The translations under genes were made by a program, and so were the position numbers. 64,000 nucleotides of DNA, taken from the NCBI RefSeq assembly GCF_014648995.1, contig NZ_BMSE01000005.1, positions 310,001-374,000 of the forward strand, in the 5' to 3' direction. Each line of letters begins with the position of its first letter. Within the stretch, counting starts at the first letter, position 1. The notes beneath the pieces are model-generated. The model was not told the DNA's origin. It made no database searches and saw only the letters and a program-made list of their open reading frames with translations. Source of the DNA: Streptomyces massasporeus. Its GTDB lineage: Bacteria > Actinomycetota > Actinomycetes > Streptomycetales > Streptomycetaceae. Below, piece after piece: positions 43,587 through 54,182 of the stretch.

Positions 43587-45128
43587 ATGACGACGAACCC
43601 ACACCCTCCCGCCCTCGCCGGCCGCCGCGAATGGACGGCCCTCGGCGTGCTGATGCTTCCGCTGCTGCTGGTCTCGATGGACGTGTCCGTCCTCTACTTC
43701 GCGATCCCCGCGATCAGCGCCGACCTGGAACCGAGCGCCACCCAGCAGCTGTGGATCTTCGACATCTACGGCTTCGTGCTGGCCGGTCTGCTGATGACGA
43801 TGGGCTCGCTCGGCGACCGCATCGGCCACCGCAGGCTCCTGCTGATCGGCGCCGCCGCCTTCGGCACGGCCTCCCTGGTCGCGGCCTACGCCACCAGCGC
43901 CGAGACTCTCATCGCCGCCCGCGCGGTCCTCGGCATCGGCGGCGCGACGCTGATGCCGTCGACGATGGCGCTCGTGCGCACGATGTTCACCGACCCCGCG
44001 CAGCGCACCAAGGCGATCGGTGTCTGGTCGGGGGTGATGACGGCCGGCATCGCGCTCGGCTCGGTGATGAGCGGGGTGCTCGTCGAGCACTTCTGGTGGG
44101 GCTCGGTCTTCCTGGTCAACCTGCCCGCGATGCTGCTGCTCCTGCTGCTCGGCCCGGTCCTGCTGCCCGAGTCGCGCAACCCCCACCCCGGCCGCTTCGA
44201 CCTGCTGAGCGTCCCCCTGTCGATGGCGGCGGTGCTCCCCGTGATCTACGGCCTGAAGGAACTCGCCTCCGAGGGCTGGAACGTGCGGTACGCGATGTCG
44301 GTGACCGTCGGTCTGCTCTTCGCCGCGCTGTTCGTCCACCGCCAGCGCACGGCGGCCTCCCCGCTGATCTCGCCTCAGCTGTTCCGGGGCCGCGGCTTCA
44401 GCCCGGCCGTCGTCCTCAACCTCGTGGCCGCCTTCGGCATGATGGGCTCGGCCTATTTCACGACCCAGTACATCCAGTCGGTCCTGGACAACAGCCCCCT
44501 GGAGGCGGCGCTGTGGAGCCTGCTGCCGTCGGTGCCCATCGGACTCGCGGCCCCGGTCGGCGCCCACCTCGTGCAGCGGGGCGTTCCTCGCGCGTACGTC
44601 GTCTGCGGAGGCTTCGCGGTCTCGTCGTGCGGCTACGTGATGCTGGCTCTGGTCGACACCGACTCCCTGTGGCTGCTGCTGGCCGCGTGCGCCGTGCTGG
44701 CCTGCGGCATCGTCACCGTCATGTCCCAGGTGGCCGACCTGGCGCTGAGCTCGGCGCCGGTGGAGAAGGCGGGCGCGGCGTCGTCCCTGCTGGAGACCGG
44801 CACGGAGTTCGGCGGCGCGCTGAGCATGGCGTTCCTCGGCTCCATCGGCACGGCCGTCTACCGCCACGAGATCCCGGACTCGGCACCCGCCGCGGCCCGC
44901 GAGACCCTGGGCGGCGCCCTGGCCGTGGCCGACCGGCTCCCGGGGCGCGCGGGGGACGCCCTGGCGACGGCGGCACGCGAGGCTTTCACCAGCGGCATGC
45001 ACACGGCGGCGGTCACGGGCGCGGTGCTGCTGGCCGGTGCGGCGGCAGCGGCGGCGGTCACCCTGCGGCGGGTGCGAGTACGCGAAAACGCCGGACAGGC
45101 TGATCAGCTCAGCCCGTCCGGCGTGTGA
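43587..45128 (+). CDS. MFS drug exporter, DHA2 (EmrB/QacA) family
   Basis: 513-residue exporter with about 14 hydrophobic segments. Signature parts: LVSMDVSVLYFAIPAISADL, QQLWIFDIYGFVLAGLLMTM, GSLGDRIGHRRLLLIGAAAF and the antiporter motif C-like region ARAVLGIGGATLMPSTMALV. The last segment VTGAVLLAGAAAAAAVTL lies near the C-terminus. ATG 43587 has no ribosome site. It is divergent from a TetR regulator. It is not the same as the DHA2 protein at 12.7 kb, but of the same family. Confidence 0.92.
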   Translation: MTTNPHPPALAGRREWTALGVLMLPLLLVSMDVSVLYFAIPAISADLEPSATQQLWIFDIYGFVLAGLLMTMGSLGDRIGHRRLLLIGAAAFGTASLVAAYATSAETLIAARAVLGIGGATLMPSTMALVRTMFTDPAQRTKAIGVWSGVMTAGIALGSVMSGVLVEHFWWGSVFLVNLPAMLLLLLLGPVLLPESRNPHPGRFDLLSVPLSMAAVLPVIYGLKELASEGWNVRYAMSVTVGLLFAALFVHRQRTAASPLISPQLFRGRGFSPAVVLNLVAAFGMMGSAYFTTQYIQSVLDNSPLEAALWSLLPSVPIGLAAPVGAHLVQRGVPRAYVVCGGFAVSSCGYVMLALVDTDSLWLLLAACAVLACGIVTVMSQVADLALSSAPVEKAGAASSLLETGTEFGGALSMAFLGSIGTAVYRHEIPDSAPAAARETLGGALAVADRLPGRAGDALATAAREAFTSGMHTAAVTGAVLLAGAAAAAAVTLRRVRVRENAGQADQLSPSGV

Positions 45129-45135
45129 GAACGAG

Positions 45136-45180
45136 CCCGTTCAGGGTGAACGGGGGTTCCCGGGGGGCGAGCCCCCCGGG
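45136..45180. terminator. Double-hairpin bidirectional terminator before serA 3' end
   Basis: Two adjacent perfect hairpins: cccgttca/tgaacggg around ggg (45136-45154), and cccggggggc/gccccccggg around ga (45159-45180). They fill the 56-bp gap between the convergent MFS exporter and serA genes and should terminate both. Confidence 0.75.
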
Positions 45181-45184
45181 GATG

Positions 45185-46774
45185 TCAGGCCAGGTTGACG
45201 GAGCGAGCCGAGGTCGCTCCGATCTCCTCGGCCACCTCGGCCAGCACGGTCGCGGTCACCGTGTCGTCCACGGTCAGCACCGCCAGCGCCTCGCCACCGG
45301 CCACCGCCCGCGACACCTGCATGCCGGCGATGTTGAGGCCCGCCTCGCCGAGGATGCGGCCCACCGTGCCGACGACACCGGGGCGGTCCTCGTACTTCAG
45401 CACGATCATGTGGTCGGCGAGCGCGAGGTCCACGTCGTAGTCACCGACGGCGACGATCTTCTGGAGGTGCTTCGGGCCGGCCAGCGTGCCGGACACCGAC
45501 ACCTCCTCGCCGTCGGCGAGGGTGCCGCGCACCGTGACGACGTTGCGGTGCTCGGTCGCCTCGGAGCTGGTGGTGAGACGCACCTCGACGCCGCGCTCCT
45601 GCGCGAACAGCGGGGCGTTGACGTAGGAGACCGTCTCGTCGACGACGTCCTCGAAGACACCCTTGAGCGCGGACAGCTCCAGCACCTTCACGTCGTGCTG
45701 GGTGATCTCGCCGTAGACCTCGACGTCGAGACGGACGGCGACCTCACCGGCGAGCGCGGTGAAGATCCGGCCCAGGCGCTCGGCGAGCGGCAGGCCCGGC
45801 TTGACGTCCTCGGCGATGACACCGCCCTGCACGTTCACCGCGTCCGGCACGAGCTCACCGGCGAGCGCGAGCCGCACGGAGCGGGCGACGGCGATACCGG
45901 CCTTCTCCTGCGCCTCGTCGGTGGAGGCGCCCAGGTGCGGGGTGCAGACGACCTGGTCGAACTCGAACAGCGGGGAGTCCGTGCAGGGCTCCTTCGCGTA
46001 CACGTCGAGACCGGCACCGGCGACCCGGCCCTCCTTGAGGGCGGAGTACAGCGCCTCCTCGTCGACGATCCCGCCGCGCGCGGCGTTGACGATCCGCACG
46101 CTCGGCTTGACCTTGCGCAGCGCCTCGTCGCCGATCAGGCCGACCGTCTCGGGGGTCTTGGGCAGGTGGACGGTGATGAAGTCGGAGACCTCGAGCAGCT
46201 CGTCCAGCGACAGCACCTTGACGCCCATCTGCGCGGCGCGGGCGGGCTGGATGTAGGGGTCGTAGGCGACGACCTTCATGCCGAACCCGGACATGCGCTG
46301 GGCGACGAGCGCGCCGATGCGCCCGAGGCCGACGACACCGAGGGTCTTCTCGGCCAGCTCCACGCCCGTGTACTTGCTGCGCTTCCACTCGCCGTTCTTC
46401 AGCGCGGCGTTGGCCTGCGGGATGTGGCGGGCGGTGGCGACGAGCAGGCCGCAGGCCAGCTCGGCGGCGGTCACAATGTTGGAGGTCGGGGCGTTGACGA
46501 CCATCACGCCGGCCTTGGTGGCGGCGGAGACGTCCACGTTGTCCAGGCCGACGCCGGCTCGTGCGACGACCTTCAGCTTGTTCGCGGCGGCGATCGCCTC
46601 GGCGTCGACCTTGGTGGCCGAGCGGACCAGGATCGCGTCCACATCGGCGATGGCCGGGAGCAGCTCGGCTCGGTCCGCGCCGTTGCAGTGCCGGATCTCG
46701 AAGTCCGGGCCCAGGGCGTCGACGGTGGCGGGCGACAGCTCTTCAGCGATGAGTACGACGGGTTTCGAGCTCAC
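45185..46774 (-). CDS. serA: D-3-phosphoglycerate dehydrogenase
   Basis: 529-residue NAD-dependent enzyme opening serine synthesis (3-phosphoglycerate to 3-phosphohydroxypyruvate). Motifs: LVRSATKVDAEAI, VARAGVGLDNVDV, cofactor site GVVGLGRIGALVA, catalytic Arg in NAARGGIVDE and His in CTPHLGAST. A long intervening domain (about 315-450) and a C-terminal ACT domain (LKYEDRPGVVGTVGRILGE) mark the long type 1 enzyme of actinobacteria, allosterically inhibited by serine in mycobacteria. GTG 46774 has GAGGA 8 nt upstream and gives the usual 529 residues. Confidence 0.96.
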   Translation of the reverse strand: MSSKPVVLIAEELSPATVDALGPDFEIRHCNGADRAELLPAIADVDAILVRSATKVDAEAIAAANKLKVVARAGVGLDNVDVSAATKAGVMVVNAPTSNIVTAAELACGLLVATARHIPQANAALKNGEWKRSKYTGVELAEKTLGVVGLGRIGALVAQRMSGFGMKVVAYDPYIQPARAAQMGVKVLSLDELLEVSDFITVHLPKTPETVGLIGDEALRKVKPSVRIVNAARGGIVDEEALYSALKEGRVAGAGLDVYAKEPCTDSPLFEFDQVVCTPHLGASTDEAQEKAGIAVARSVRLALAGELVPDAVNVQGGVIAEDVKPGLPLAERLGRIFTALAGEVAVRLDVEVYGEITQHDVKVLELSALKGVFEDVVDETVSYVNAPLFAQERGVEVRLTTSSEATEHRNVVTVRGTLADGEEVSVSGTLAGPKHLQKIVAVGDYDVDLALADHMIVLKYEDRPGVVGTVGRILGEAGLNIAGMQVSRAVAGGEALAVLTVDDTVTATVLAEVAEEIGATSARSVNLA

Positions 46775-47003
46775 GTGAGTCCTCACAAGTCCAGTGCTGC
46801 GGACGGCCGTCCCGACGGCCGCAGGCGGTGGAGGGGTGCTTGCCGCGTGGAAGACGCACGACGCTGTGGGCCTGACGCGTATGTGTGCAGCAGTCTAGTG
46901 GCGCATGGGGCGTCGTCTTGTGCCGCTGCGGAAGGATCACCCGTCCGTGGCCGGACGGGATGGACAACGCCTCACTACCCGACGTTACCCGGGGTTCGCC
47001 GAA

Positions 47004-47030
47004 GGGGCCGGAGCGGGATGCTCCGGCCCC
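47004..47030 (-). terminator. Rho-independent-like terminator of ilvBNC
   Basis: A perfect 11-bp stem, ggggccggagc and gctccggcccc around gggat, 14 bp beyond the ilvC stop codon on the minus strand. It is the natural 3' end of the ilv operon, followed by the 230-bp serA promoter region, in which I see no gene. Confidence 0.75.
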
Positions 47031-47043
47031 TCGGGCAGGCGGC

Positions 47044-48688
<1,645 letters not shown>

Positions 48689-48709
48689 GATCTTTTACGT
48701 CTCTCTCGC

Positions 48710-50554
48710 TCAGTCGTCTTCGTTGTCGCCGAAGTCGGGGCGGACGTCCCGGGCGGCCATGATCTCGTCGTTGGAGGTGCCGGCGGCGACCATCGGCCAG
48801 ACCATCGCGTCCTCGTGGACGATGAAGTCGACGACGACCGGGCGGTCGTTGATCGAGTTCGCCTCCTCGATGACCTTGTCGAGGTCGTCCGGGGATTCGC
48901 AGCGGATCGCGTAGCAGCCCATGGCCTCCGACAGCTTCACGAAGTCGGGGACGCGGGTGCCGCGGGCCTCCGGGTTCACGTCGTCCGGACCGGAGTGCAG
49001 CACGGTGTTGGAGTACCGCTGGTTGTAGAAGAGGGTCTGCCACTGGCGGACCATCCCGAGGGCGCCGTTGTTGATGACGGCGACCTTGATCGGGATGTTG
49101 TTCAGGGCGCAGGTGGTGAGCTCCTGGTTGGTCATCTGGAAGCAGCCGTCGCCGTCGATCGCCCAGACGGCCCGCTCGGGCGCGCCGGCCTTGGCGCCCA
49201 TGGCGGCCGGGACGGCGTAGCCCATGGTTCCGGCGCCGCCGGAGTTCAGCCAGGTGGCCGGCTTGTCGTACTCGATGAAGTGGGCGGCCCACATCTGGTG
49301 CTGGCCGACGCCCGCCGCGAAGATCGTGCCCTCGGGAGCGAGCTGTCCGATGCGCTCGATGACGTGCTGCGGGGAGAGCGAGCCGTCCTCGGGCTGGTCG
49401 TAGCCGAGCGGGTAGGTGTCGCGCCAGCGGCTCAGGTCCTTCCACCAGGCGCTGTAGTCGCCCTGGTGGCCCTCGCTGTGCTCCTTCTGGACGGCCTGGA
49501 TCAGGTCGGCGATGACCTCGCGGGCGTCACCGACGATCGGCACGTCGGCGGCGCGGTTCTTGCCGATCTCGGCCGGGTCGATGTCCGCGTGGACGATCTT
49601 GGCGAACGGCGCGAAGCTGTCCAGCTTGCCGGTGACGCGGTCGTCGAAGCGGGCGCCGAGGGCGACGATCAGGTCGGCCTTCTGCAGCGCGGTGACGGCG
49701 GTGACCGCACCGTGCATGCCCGGCATTCCCACGTGCAGCGGGTGACTGTCGGGGAATGCGCCGAGCGCCATCAGGGTGGTGGTGACGGGCGCTCCGGTGA
49801 GCTCGGCGAGGACCTTGAGCTCGGCGGTGGCGTGTGCCTTGATGACACCGCCGCCGACGTAGAGGACGGGCCGCTTGGCGGCGGTGATCAGCTTGGCGGC
49901 CTCGCGGATCTGCTTGGCGTGCGGCTTGGTCACCGGTCGGTAGCCGGGCAGGTCCATGGTGGGCGGCCAGGAGAAGGTGGTCTTCGCCTGGAGGGCGTCC
50001 TTGGCGATGTCGACCAGAACCGGGCCGGGACGGCCGGTGGAGGCGATGTGGAACGCCTGGGCGATGATCCGCGGGATGTCCTCGGCCTTGGTGACGAGGA
50101 AGTTGTGCTTGGTGATCGGCATGGTGATGCCGACGATGTCCGCCTCCTGGAAGGCGTCCGTGCCGATCGCCTTGGACGCCACCTGGCCGGTGATCGCGAC
50201 CAGCGGCACGGAGTCCATGTGCGCGTCGGCGATCGGGGTGACCAGGTTGGTGGCGCCGGGCCCGGAGGTGGCCATGCAGACGCCGACCTTGCCGGTGGCC
50301 TGGGCGTAGCCGGTGGCGGCGTGACCGGCGCCCTGCTCGTGCCTGACCAGGACGTGGCGCACCCTGGTGGAGTCCATCAGCGGGTCGTAGGCCGGGAGGA
50401 TCGCACCGCCGGGAATGCCGAATACCGTGTCGGCGCCGACCTCCTCGAGAGAGCGGATGAGGGACTGCGCGCCCGTCACCTGCTCGGGGGCGGAGTGTCC
50501 TCCGGATCGGGGCCGGGGCTGCGGGTGGTGGGCCCCGGTGGCCTGCTCGGTCAT
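48710..50554 (-). CDS. ilvB: Acetolactate synthase large (catalytic) subunit
   Basis: 614-residue thiamine-diphosphate enzyme, first common step of branched-chain amino-acid synthesis. Catalytic Glu73 in [18 protein letters not shown] and TPP domains with [11 protein letters not shown] and the TPP/Mg motif [12 protein letters not shown] followed by [15 protein letters not shown] 50554 suits the purine-rich GAGAAGAG 7-8 nt upstream; ATG 50560 is possible. Longer readings run through the attenuator and are rejected. Expression is controlled by the leader peptide and terminator upstream. Confidence 0.96.
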   Translation of the reverse strand: MTEQATGAHHPQPRPRSGGHSAPEQVTGAQSLIRSLEEVGADTVFGIPGGAILPAYDPLMDSTRVRHVLVRHEQGAGHAATGYAQATGKVGVCMATSGPGATNLVTPIADAHMDSVPLVAITGQVASKAIGTDAFQEADIVGITMPITKHNFLVTKAEDIPRIIAQAFHIASTGRPGPVLVDIAKDALQAKTTFSWPPTMDLPGYRPVTKPHAKQIREAAKLITAAKRPVLYVGGGVIKAHATAELKVLAELTGAPVTTTLMALGAFPDSHPLHVGMPGMHGAVTAVTALQKADLIVALGARFDDRVTGKLDSFAPFAKIVHADIDPAEIGKNRAADVPIVGDAREVIADLIQAVQKEHSEGHQGDYSAWWKDLSRWRDTYPLGYDQPEDGSLSPQHVIERIGQLAPEGTIFAAGVGQHQMWAAHFIEYDKPATWLNSGGAGTMGYAVPAAMGAKAGAPERAVWAIDGDGCFQMTNQELTTCALNNIPIKVAVINNGALGMVRQWQTLFYNQRYSNTVLHSGPDDVNPEARGTRVPDFVKLSEAMGCYAIRCESPDDLDKVIEEANSINDRPVVVDFIVHEDAMVWPMVAAGTSNDEIMAARDVRPDFGDNEDD

Positions 50555-50632
50555 CGGCATTCTCTTCTCAGATGCTGAGGGTGTTTTGCGAGGTTTGTAC
50601 GGTATTCGGCTGCTGCACGAAGGGTGCCTGTG

Positions 50633-50670
50633 CAACAAAAAACCCCTCGTGCCATAAGGCAAGCGAGGGG
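50633..50670 (-). terminator. ilvB transcription attenuator
   Basis: On the minus strand, cccctcg pairs with cgagggg, with an inner tgcc/ggca helix and 4-nt loop, directly followed by TTTTTTGTTG (50633-50642). It lies 40 bp after the leader-peptide stop and 79 bp before ilvB. A true T-run terminator is rare in streptomycetes, which strengthens the attenuation reading. Confidence 0.9.
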
Positions 50671-50710
50671 AGCGCGCCGGGTGGGGTCGCTGAGCGGTCG
50701 AGGCTCAGCG

Positions 50711-50752
50711 TCAGCCGACGCGCCTTCCAAGTACGAGAATTCGGGTGCGCAT
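50711..50752 (-). CDS. ilvB leader peptide (MRTRILVLGRRVG)
   Basis: 13-residue peptide rich in the operon's end products: Ile-Leu-Val-Leu in a row. ATG at 50752, stop TGA 50711-50713, ahead of the T-run terminator. Ribosome pausing at the ILVL codons when these amino acids are short would favour an alternative RNA fold and read-through into ilvB. This is classical attenuation; the exact anti-terminator fold was not computed. Confidence 0.85.
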   Translation of the reverse strand: MRTRILVLGRRVG

Positions 50753-50785
50753 GGCACTGACCCTCCCCCCGGCACGCACTCACTG

Positions 50786-53700
50786 TCAAGTGGGTGGGAC
50801 GGGAGTCTCATTATGTGAGCGCAGGGCCGTGCCGCCTCCGATGACGGCGGACACACCCGAGCTGTACAGCCGCGGGGAGCCGCCCACTAACGCCGGTTCG
50901 GCCGGTCCGTTCGGCACCGGATAGTGGCCGACGGCGAGCGCGCGGCGCAGCCGGTACTCGTCGAGCGGCCCGGAGAACGCCATGCCCTGCCCGTGCGTGC
51001 AGCCCATCGCGCGCAGGGCGACGACCTGCTCGGGCAGATCCACTCCCTCGGCCACGGACTTCAGCCCGAGGTCGCCCGCGATGCGCAGCAGCCCACTGGT
51101 GATCTTGTGCAGGCGGGCGGACTCGACGACGCCCTCGACCAGACCGCGGTCGAGCTTCAGGACGTCGACGGGCAGGCGCCTGAGGGCCGTGATCGCCGCG
51201 TAGCCGCTGCCGAACCCGTCGAGCGCGATCCGTACGCCGACCCGCCGCAGGGCGCCCAGGCGCCGCTCCAGCTCGTCCAGCGAGACCCTGGGGTCGGCGT
51301 CCGACAGCTCGATGATCAGCGACCCGGACGGCAGCCCGTGCCGCGTGAGCAGCGCCTCGATCGTGCCGAGCGGCATCGAGCGGTCCAGCAGCCTGCGGGC
51401 GCTCATCCGCACGACGACCGGCACGGACAGCCCGGTGGCGTGCCGCTCGGCGGCCTGCTCGACGGCCTCCTCGATCATCCAGCGGCCCAGCTCGGCGGTC
51501 TTGTCGCTGTCCTCGGCCACCCGCAGGAACTCCGCCGGGGTGAAGAGCACCCCTTGCGAGGAGCGCCAGCGCGCTTGCGCGGACACCGATGCGATCCGGC
51601 CATCCTCCAGGGACACCACCGGCTGGTGCAGCAGGGCGAACTCCCCGTCGTGCAGGGCGGCCCGCAGGCGGGTGGCGAGCTCGGCCTTGCGGACGACGTC
51701 CTGCTGCATCTGCGGCTTGTACAGCTCGACGCGCCCCTTGCCGCCGGCCTTGGCGCGGTACATGGCCAGGTCGGCGTTGCGCAGCAGTTCGCCGGCACCG
51801 AGGCCGGATTCCGCGAAGGCCACGCCGATGGAGGCGTTGACACGGACATCGTTGCCGTCGATGAGGTAGGGCTGGGACAGCGTCGTCCTGAGCCGGTCGG
51901 CGAGCTCCAGTATGTGCCGCTCCCGGGCGTCCCGGTCCCGGGTGTTGTCCCCGGCGATCAGGGCCGCGAACTCGTCGCCGCCGAGCCGGGAGGCGGTGTC
52001 TCCGTGCCGGACGGAGTCCTGGAGCCTGCGAGCGGCCTGGACGAGCAGTTCGTCCCCGGCCTGGTGCCCGATGGTGTCGTTGACGGCCTTGAAGCCGTCG
52101 AGGTCGATGAACAGCACCGCCGTGTTGCGCAGGGCCACGCCCCGGTCTGAGGCGCGGCGGCCCGAGAGGGCGTGCTGGACGCGCTTGGTGAACAGGGCGC
52201 GGTTGGGCAGGTCCGTGAGCGGGTCGTGCTCGGCGTTGTGCTGCAACTGGGCCTGGAGCCGCACCCGTTCGGTCACGTCTCGGCTGTTGAAGATGAGGCC
52301 GCCGTGATGGCGGTTGACGGTCGACTCGACGTTCAGCCAGCCCCCGTCGCCCGAGCGGAAGCGGCACTCGATGCGGGTGGTGGGTTCCTCGACCGGGTTG
52401 GCGGCGAGGAACCTGCGCACCTCGTGCACGACGCAGCCCAGGTCCTCGGGGTGGATGAGGTTGGCCAGTTCCGTACCCACCAGCTCCTCCGCCGAGCGGC
52501 CGTACACACCGGCGGCGGCCGGGGAGACGTACCTCAGGACGCCGCTGGGTGCGGCGATCATGATGACGTCGCTGGAGCCCTGCACCAGGGAGCGGAAGTG
52601 GTTCTCCTTCTGCGCCAGTTCCTGGGTGAGGGTGATGTTGTCGAGCAGCATGATCCCCTGGCGCACGACGAGCGCGAGCACCACCGTGCCCCCGGTCAGC
52701 AGGACCACGCGGTCGACACTGCGGCCGTTGAGGACGTTGTAGAGGATCCCCAGCGTGCACACGGCGGCCGCGAGATACGGCGTGAGGGCGGCCAGGGAGC
52801 CGGCGATGGGCCGGGCGGCCGGGTACCGGCTGTGCTCGGCGCCGGGCAGGGCCGCCTGGTGGTTGGGTCCGCTGCGCTGCCCCGGCACGTGCTCGTGGAC
52901 CACCCGGGTACGGCCCGTGCCGGCGTGCCGGTCGGGGCCCGACCGGTCGCCCTCCGCGCGGGGCGCGGCCCAGGGGGCGTACGCCAGGAGCAGCGAGCCC
53001 GCGAACCAGCCCGCGTCGAGCAGCTGCCCGGAGCGGTAGTCGTGGTGCATGAGCGGCGAGGTGAACAGGGCGTCGCACATCACGGTCAGCGCGAGCGCGC
53101 CGATGGCGGTGTTGACCGCGGAGCGGTTCACCGCGGACCGCCGGAAGTGCAGGGCGAGCACCATGCTGACCAGCGCGATGTCGAGCAAGGGGTACGCCAG
53201 CGACAGCGCGATGTGCGCCACGCCGGGCCCTTCGGACTTCGCGGCCTGGGCGAGGGCGAGGCTCCAGGCCAGCGTCAGCAGCGATCCGCCGATCAGCCAG
53301 GCGTCGAGGCCCAGGCAGACCCAGCCGGCCTTGGTCACCGGCCGCTTGGCGAGCACGAGCAGCCCGACGATCGCGGGGGGCGCGAAGCAGAGGAAGAACA
53401 GGTCGGCGTAGCTGGGGCTGGGCACGGGCAGTCCGAGGACCACCTCGTACCACCCCCAGACCAGGTTGCCCAGGGAGGCCATGGCCGAGGAGAGGCCGAA
53501 CAGCAGCCAGGCGGGCCGAAAGCGGGTGCGGCGGCTGCGGGCGTAGAGGAAGCACGAGACGGCGGCGGTGCCGGCTGCGGCGCTCAGCCCGAAGTCACCC
53601 ATGAACAGGGCCACTTCGTACGAACCCCAGCCGAACGCGGCACCGACGGCGTATCCCGAGCAGGCCAGGGCGAGGACGAGTTGGAGGGCCAGGCCCGGCC

Positions 53701-53797
53701 GGCGGCCGGGACCCGGCGTGCGAGGCAGCAGCGCGCCCGGGGACGGAGGCTGTGCCCGCAGCGCTCCGTCCAGCGTGGGGGTGGGGGGCGCGCTCAC
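50786..53797 (-). CDS. Membrane PAS-GGDEF-EAL c-di-GMP protein, EAL degenerate, TTA codon
   Basis: 1,003 residues. About nine to ten N-terminal membrane helices (residues 35-390), PAS (about 395-510), GGDEF (about 520-690) and EAL-like (about 700-955). GGDEF is intact at 606-610 with the inhibitory-site RHGD at 597-600, so it should make c-di-GMP with product inhibition. In the EAL domain the catalytic motif reads SAQ (739-741), the paired Asp-Asp is D860-G861 and the expected Asn is Arg797, so phosphodiesterase activity is unlikely. Leu970 is a TTA codon (bases 50888-50890). GTG 53797 with GGGAGGG upstream. The gene order after ilvB matches that recalled for S. coelicolor SCO5511. Confidence 0.9.
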   Translation of the reverse strand: MSAPPTPTLDGALRAQPPSPGALLPRTPGPGRRPGLALQLVLALACSGYAVGAAFGWGSYEVALFMGDFGLSAAAGTAAVSCFLYARSRRTRFRPAWLLFGLSSAMASLGNLVWGWYEVVLGLPVPSPSYADLFFLCFAPPAIVGLLVLAKRPVTKAGWVCLGLDAWLIGGSLLTLAWSLALAQAAKSEGPGVAHIALSLAYPLLDIALVSMVLALHFRRSAVNRSAVNTAIGALALTVMCDALFTSPLMHHDYRSGQLLDAGWFAGSLLLAYAPWAAPRAEGDRSGPDRHAGTGRTRVVHEHVPGQRSGPNHQAALPGAEHSRYPAARPIAGSLAALTPYLAAAVCTLGILYNVLNGRSVDRVVLLTGGTVVLALVVRQGIMLLDNITLTQELAQKENHFRSLVQGSSDVIMIAAPSGVLRYVSPAAAGVYGRSAEELVGTELANLIHPEDLGCVVHEVRRFLAANPVEEPTTRIECRFRSGDGGWLNVESTVNRHHGGLIFNSRDVTERVRLQAQLQHNAEHDPLTDLPNRALFTKRVQHALSGRRASDRGVALRNTAVLFIDLDGFKAVNDTIGHQAGDELLVQAARRLQDSVRHGDTASRLGGDEFAALIAGDNTRDRDARERHILELADRLRTTLSQPYLIDGNDVRVNASIGVAFAESGLGAGELLRNADLAMYRAKAGGKGRVELYKPQMQQDVVRKAELATRLRAALHDGEFALLHQPVVSLEDGRIASVSAQARWRSSQGVLFTPAEFLRVAEDSDKTAELGRWMIEEAVEQAAERHATGLSVPVVVRMSARRLLDRSMPLGTIEALLTRHGLPSGSLIIELSDADPRVSLDELERRLGALRRVGVRIALDGFGSGYAAITALRRLPVDVLKLDRGLVEGVVESARLHKITSGLLRIAGDLGLKSVAEGVDLPEQVVALRAMGCTHGQGMAFSGPLDEYRLRRALAVGHYPVPNGPAEPALVGGSPRLYSSGVSAVIGGGTALRSHNETPVPPT

Positions 53798-54182
53798 CGG
53801 GCCCTCCCGGTCCGCGCCGCTCCCGGGCCCCGGTGGACCGGCCGGTCATGCCTTCTGCGACTGCCGGGCCTGCGGCGGTGATGGCTGTGTTCGGCGTGGT
53901 GTTCGGCGTGCTGACCGCGTCTGCCCGCGGCCGTCCGCCCGGGTCGCCGCCGGCAGTCCCGCCCCGTCGGATCGCTCGTCCATAGGCCGTGCATCGCCTG
54001 TCGCCCCCCTCACAGTCCGAACTGTCCGTCCCCGGCGCCGAACGGTCCCCGGCGCAGCCCCTGTCGGGACGATACACCAGTCTCGTCACTCAGGGACATA
54101 GGTTCTCTACGCTCCGTGACGATCAACAGATATATGAGTACCCACCGCACCTGAAGGATTGCGGACGGTGCTCGAAGGTCTC
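53798..54182. other. 385-bp spacer upstream of GGDEF-EAL gene: small-ORF candidates
   Basis: No secure gene. On the minus strand lie two weak candidates: 54010-54099 (29 residues, MSLSDETG...DGQFGL, weak ribosome site), and 53794-53994 (66 residues, MHGLWTSDPTG..., with GAGGGGGG upstream), whose stop overlaps the GGDEF-EAL GTG as GTGA, a coupling arrangement. The latter is Arg/His-rich like a chance reading. An AT-rich island lies at 54104-54150 (promoter-like). tctacgctccgtga at 54106-54119 roughly resembles a BldD box. Confidence 0.35.

Noticed and set aside
46775..47003. Riboswitch or leader peptide before serA
   Set aside because: Only a partial gacggccg repeat and no clear aptamer or amino-acid-rich peptide could be seen.
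53794..53994. 66-residue gene upstream of the GGDEF-EAL gene
   Set aside because: Composition is Arg/His-rich like a shadow; kept only as a weak candidate because of its ribosome site and GTGA overlap.
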